A stretch of DNA of 7,264 nt from an uncultured Oscillospiraceae bacterium. GTDB taxonomy: Bacteria; Bacillota; Clostridia; Oscillospirales; Oscillospiraceae. Shown here one piece after another: positions 4,455 to 7,264 of this stretch. Location of the stretch: the NCBI GenBank assembly GCA_934567115.1, contig CAKTJA010000067.1:1-7264 (forward strand). The letters are read 5' to 3'. Within the stretch, counting starts at the first letter, position 1, and every line of letters starts with the position of its first letter. The notes beneath the pieces were generated by a model. It did no database searches, was not told the origin of the DNA, and saw only the letters and a list, made by a program, of their open reading frames with translations. The position numbers were made by a program, and so were the translations under genes.

Positions 4455-5807
4455 CTATTTCTGGATCCATGTGATCGGGAACGGCTTGACCAGATCATCG
4501 ACCACCATCAAATGATAGAGCGCGAACTCATAGCACGGGGGCGCGGGAAACTCCGCCGGCGTATACAGGAACGCCAGATTGCCGCTGTTTGCGCGGCGAC
4601 CCGGGAAGCCCTGATGCAGAATGCCGGAGCGGCAGAGCGCGCAGACCGTGTTCGCCGTGTCCTGACTTGGCGAGAGCACCTCGATGACCAGTCCGATCTC
4701 CTTGGGCGTCCAGGTCTCCGGGTCGCGCTCCTTCATGATCTCGCCCGCGCCGTAGCGGCGGAAGAGGATCTTATAGTCCTTATCCTCCTCAAACTGCGGC
4801 AGGTCGCGCCTGACCTTGGCGCGCAGCCTCTTTTCGATCTCGGCAAAATTCGCGATCACAAAGGGGTCGCGGATGCCCGCCAGACAAATGCAGCGGAAGC
4901 CGGTGTGGCGAGAGCCCTCCAGCTTGAGCGTCAGCCGCGCAGGCTCCGTAAATTTCGTCCCGCGCACGCGGACGGTGCGTCCGTCCGGCTCTGCGGTGAA
5001 GCTGCTGTTGCTCATGTCGAGGCCGCCGCCCGGAAACTCGGTCGTAAACGGGCTGGAGCGTTCGTAGAGCGTGTGCGCCGCCACGATATCGGGCTTGCAG
5101 ATCTTATTCGGGTCCGCCGGAACGACCGTAAAGGAGTCGCCGTCGATCACGCCGATCATGCCGTCGGATTCGCGCGGCAGCGCCACCGCGCAGCCGCACT
5201 CGATGATCTTGCCAAGGTGGTAGCTCAATCCGATATCCTCGCCCTTCCAGATCGGGTAGGCGGCGATGACGGCGGCGTCGTAGGCGCGCCCGCCGATGAT
5301 AATATCCGCCCCGGCCTTCAGCGCCTCGATGTAGGGCTGGATACCCATCTGGGCGACGATGTGCTCGCAGTCGGTGATATCGCTTTCCTTCAGCTCGGCG
5401 GTCGTTTCAAAGTTTTCGATGCGGCCCGCGCGAAAAGCGTCAACGACCATATTTTTGTCCATCTCCGCGTCGATGCGCGCAATCTTGGGATGAATGCCAA
5501 GCTCTTCTATGATCTCGTCAAGGATCTCCATCGTCCAGTCCAGATGCGGCGTTGCGCCGGCGCCGCAGGCGGAGCCGACCAGCACGGGCGTCTTCGCCTT
5601 CCATCCGGCCTCCACGATAAGCTTGAGGTCCCGCTTGACCATCGTGCGGGAGGTGAAGCTCTTCCCGCAGCCGAGATAATACGGACCGGGATCGACAGAG
5701 CCGGCATCAAGTGCGATCACATCAAAGCCGTGCTTGAGCGCCGCCTCCATGGAATGAACGGGAAAACCGTAGCCCAGCATCCCGAGCGGAGCATATACCG
5801 TTGTCAT
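4455..5807 (-). CDS. Acyclic terpene utilization AtuA family protein (PF07287/DUF1446)
   Basis: 450 residues, the standard length for stand-alone AtuA proteins. Seen: an N-terminal MTTVYAPLGMLGYGF and IALDAGSVDPGPYYLG (31-46), the conserved VLVGSACGAGATPHLDW (75-91), ADIIIGGRAYDAAVIAAYPI (167-186), HLGKIIECGCAVALPRES (197-214), GLDMSNSSF (262-270), VRVRGTKF (279-286) and a C-terminal part ending ALYHLMVVDDLVKPFPITW. The name comes from the Pseudomonas citronellol/geraniol pathway, where AtuA's reaction is still not settled; in anaerobes the family sits in unrelated carboxylate operons, so terpene use should not be assumed. It follows dctM by 15 bases and precedes the DUF4387 gene by 13. The start is preceded only by a G-run (5816-5821) as ribosome binding site, suggesting translational coupling to dctM. 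Probably cytoplasmic, acting on what the TRAP system imports. Confidence 0.93.
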   Translation of the reverse strand: MTTVYAPLGMLGYGFPVHSMEAALKHGFDVIALDAGSVDPGPYYLGCGKSFTSRTMVKRDLKLIVEAGWKAKTPVLVGSACGAGATPHLDWTMEILDEIIEELGIHPKIARIDAEMDKNMVVDAFRAGRIENFETTAELKESDITDCEHIVAQMGIQPYIEALKAGADIIIGGRAYDAAVIAAYPIWKGEDIGLSYHLGKIIECGCAVALPRESDGMIGVIDGDSFTVVPADPNKICKPDIVAAHTLYERSSPFTTEFPGGGLDMSNSSFTAEPDGRTVRVRGTKFTEPARLTLKLEGSRHTGFRCICLAGIRDPFVIANFAEIEKRLRAKVRRDLPQFEEDKDYKILFRRYGAGEIMKERDPETWTPKEIGLVIEVLSPSQDTANTVCALCRSGILHQGFPGRRANSGNLAFLYTPAEFPAPPCYEFALYHLMVVDDLVKPFPITWIQK

Positions 5808-5822
5808 TCAAATCGCCCCCCA

Positions 5823-7097
5823 TCAAGCAAAAACCGCAGTTGACAGCTTGGTGACCTGCGGCACAAACGCAATGAGCATCCAAATCGCGGTCAGGATCAG
5901 CAAAAACGGAATCGCGCCCTTGATGACCGAAGCCACAGGCTCCTTTTCCATACCGGCGACCTGAAACAGGTTGATGCCGACCGGCGGGGTCAGCTGACCG
6001 ACCTGAATGCCCATCGTCATAACGATGCCGAACTGAATGAGGTCATAGCCCAGACCGCTGACAACGGGGACCATCAGCGGGGCTGCGATCAGCATAATGG
6101 ACACGCCGTCCATAAAGCAGCCGAGGAAAATGAGGATCAGGCAGCAGATCAGCACAAGCCCGTTTGCGGAGAGGTGCGACGCCGCGACCGCCTCCAGAAT
6201 CTTGTGCGGCACTCTTGTAACGGTAAGGAACTGCGAAAACATCGAGCACGCCGTCACGATCCAGAGGATCATAGCCGTGGACTTGGTCGCGTCCTTAATG
6301 GCCTCGACAAACTTTTTCCACGTGTACTCACGGTAGATCAGCGTGGACACCAGAATCGCGTAGACGCAGGCGAAGGCGGACGCCTCCGTCGCCGTCATGA
6401 CGCCGGAATAGATAAAGCCGAGGATCGCGACCGGAAGCAGCAGCGCGGGAACCGCCCGGAGCGTCTTGCGCCAGCGGTCCGTTTTATCGACCGCGCCGCC
6501 CTTCTGATTATGCGCCACGCTGTAGACCACGATGTAAACCGAGAAACCGACCACAACGATCAGGCCGGGCAGCATGCCGGCGGCAAACAGCTTTGAAACC
6601 GATACGCTCGCGATCGTCGTATAGAGGATCATCGGTATGCTCGGCGGGATCAGAATGCCGAGAGAGCCGGCGCTTGCGACAAGGCCCGTGGAAAACGAGG
6701 ACTTATAATTCGATTCCTTCATCGCGGGGATCATCAGTCCGCCCACCGCCGCGATGGTGGCGGACGCCGAACCGGTGATCGCCGCGAACAGCGCGCAGGC
6801 AAGCACGGTCACGATGGCGATGCCGCCCGGAATGTGGCCGATCCAGCTCTTGAGCGCATCAAGCAGGTTTTTTGAAATACCGCCGTTCGCCATGATCGAG
6901 CCGGCAAAAATGTAGCCGGGGATCGTGATCATCGCCGTGCTGGCGACCGCGGTATAAAGCGTCGAGCCGACCGTCGTCAGATTGTAGCCGATCATCATGA
7001 AGCCTATGAGGCTGGAGAGGCCCATGGAAACGGCGATCGGGACGCGAAGCAGCATCAGGATGATAAAAATCGCCAAAAGAATAAATACCATTTCCAT
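5823..7097 (-). CDS. dctM: TRAP transporter large permease, DctM subunit
   Basis: 424 residues, full length for DctM (about 425). The large membrane subunit of tripartite ATP-independent periplasmic transporters carries the sodium-driven substrate path in the cytoplasmic membrane. Seen: about a dozen hydrophobic segments and the family motifs TGSASATIAAVGG (108-120), LGILIPPSIPMILYT (146-160), SGVMTATEASAFACVYA (231-247) and GQLTPPVGINLFQVAGM (367-383), which match the internal repeat of DctM. Start: ATG with AGGAGG at 7106-7111, eight bases upstream; a second ATG two codons on is an alternative. It starts three bases after the dctQ stop. The substrate-binding DctP gene is not in the window and should lie upstream. 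Substrates of TRAP systems are mostly organic acids; the AtuA/DUF4387 neighbours suggest an unusual carboxylate. Confidence 0.97.
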   Translation of the reverse strand: MEMVFILLAIFIILMLLRVPIAVSMGLSSLIGFMMIGYNLTTVGSTLYTAVASTAMITIPGYIFAGSIMANGGISKNLLDALKSWIGHIPGGIAIVTVLACALFAAITGSASATIAAVGGLMIPAMKESNYKSSFSTGLVASAGSLGILIPPSIPMILYTTIASVSVSKLFAAGMLPGLIVVVGFSVYIVVYSVAHNQKGGAVDKTDRWRKTLRAVPALLLPVAILGFIYSGVMTATEASAFACVYAILVSTLIYREYTWKKFVEAIKDATKSTAMILWIVTACSMFSQFLTVTRVPHKILEAVAASHLSANGLVLICCLILIFLGCFMDGVSIMLIAAPLMVPVVSGLGYDLIQFGIVMTMGIQVGQLTPPVGINLFQVAGMEKEPVASVIKGAIPFLLILTAIWMLIAFVPQVTKLSTAVFA

Positions 7098-7100
7098 CCT

Positions 7101-7264
7101 TTATCCCTCCTGTCCCTTCCTGAACTGACTGACCATCAGGTCGATATAGCGTATTACCAGAATCATTCCGACAAAGGGAATGACCAGATAGGCGATCCAA
7201 ACCGGGAACTCGAGGATCTGCGTCACACGGTTCATTGCGCGCTGCATCATCATCGCCTTAAAGC
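7101..7264 (-). CDS. dctQ: TRAP transporter small permease, DctQ subunit (C-terminal 53 residues)
   Basis: Only the 3' end is present; the gene continues beyond the right edge. The visible part reads FKAMMMQRAMNRVTQILEFP, then one hydrophobic segment WIAYLVIPFVGMILVIRYI (22-40) and a short basic tail ending RKGQEG. That is how DctQ subunits end: the last of four membrane helices, entered through a PxWIxYL-like sequence. Directly ahead of dctM (three bases), with the dctM ribosome binding site inside its last codons, the order is the standard dctQ-dctM. Sequence alone would be thin, but the context makes the call safe. Confidence 0.88.
   Translation of the reverse strand, partial: FKAMMMQRAMNRVTQILEFPVWIAYLVIPFVGMILVIRYIDLMVSQFRKGQEG

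Overview
The window looks like chromosomal DNA from a GC-rich member of the Clostridia, probably a gut anaerobe of the Oscillospiraceae or Christensenellaceae type. The pointers are strong AGGAGG ribosome binding sites, a formate-tetrahydrofolate ligase, a lipobox lipoprotein, a TRAP carboxylate transporter and intrinsic terminators with T-tracts. The taxonomic call is an inference. Every gene I can support lies on the minus strand, so the biological order runs from the right end of the window to the left. The long plus-strand reading frames are GC-rich shadows.

Right part (7264 to 4136): a tight operon of dctQ (C-terminal end only), dctM, an AtuA-family protein (PF07287/DUF1446) and a DUF4387 protein, with gaps of 3, 15 and 13 bases. 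It pairs a TRAP uptake system for an organic acid with an AtuA/DUF4387 enzyme pair whose substrate is not known.

Middle (4135 to 3243): about 890 bases without a convincing protein gene, but not empty. A sigma70-type promoter (TTGAAC, 17 bases, GATAAT) is followed about 190 bases on by a clear intrinsic terminator, which defines a small RNA of about 215 nt. This RNA contains two long helices that compete for overlapping sequence, enclosed by a third. It matches no RNA family I can name and is the best candidate for something undescribed. Just past its terminator a second promoter-like site would start a leader of nearly 490 nt for a lipoprotein gene.

Left part (3242 to 1): four genes, each apparently with its own signals. 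(a) A lipoprotein of unknown function, whose frame continues beyond its TGA for 47 coding-like codons. (b) An AIM24/TIGR00266 family protein. (c) A DapF-fold racemase that resembles staphylococcal histidine racemase CntK, with both catalytic cysteines. (d) The first 151 residues of formate-tetrahydrofolate ligase (fhs), running off the left edge, with a good promoter and a possible 17-codon upstream reading frame that ends on its ribosome binding site.

There is no sign of mobile elements, CRISPR arrays, tRNA or rRNA.
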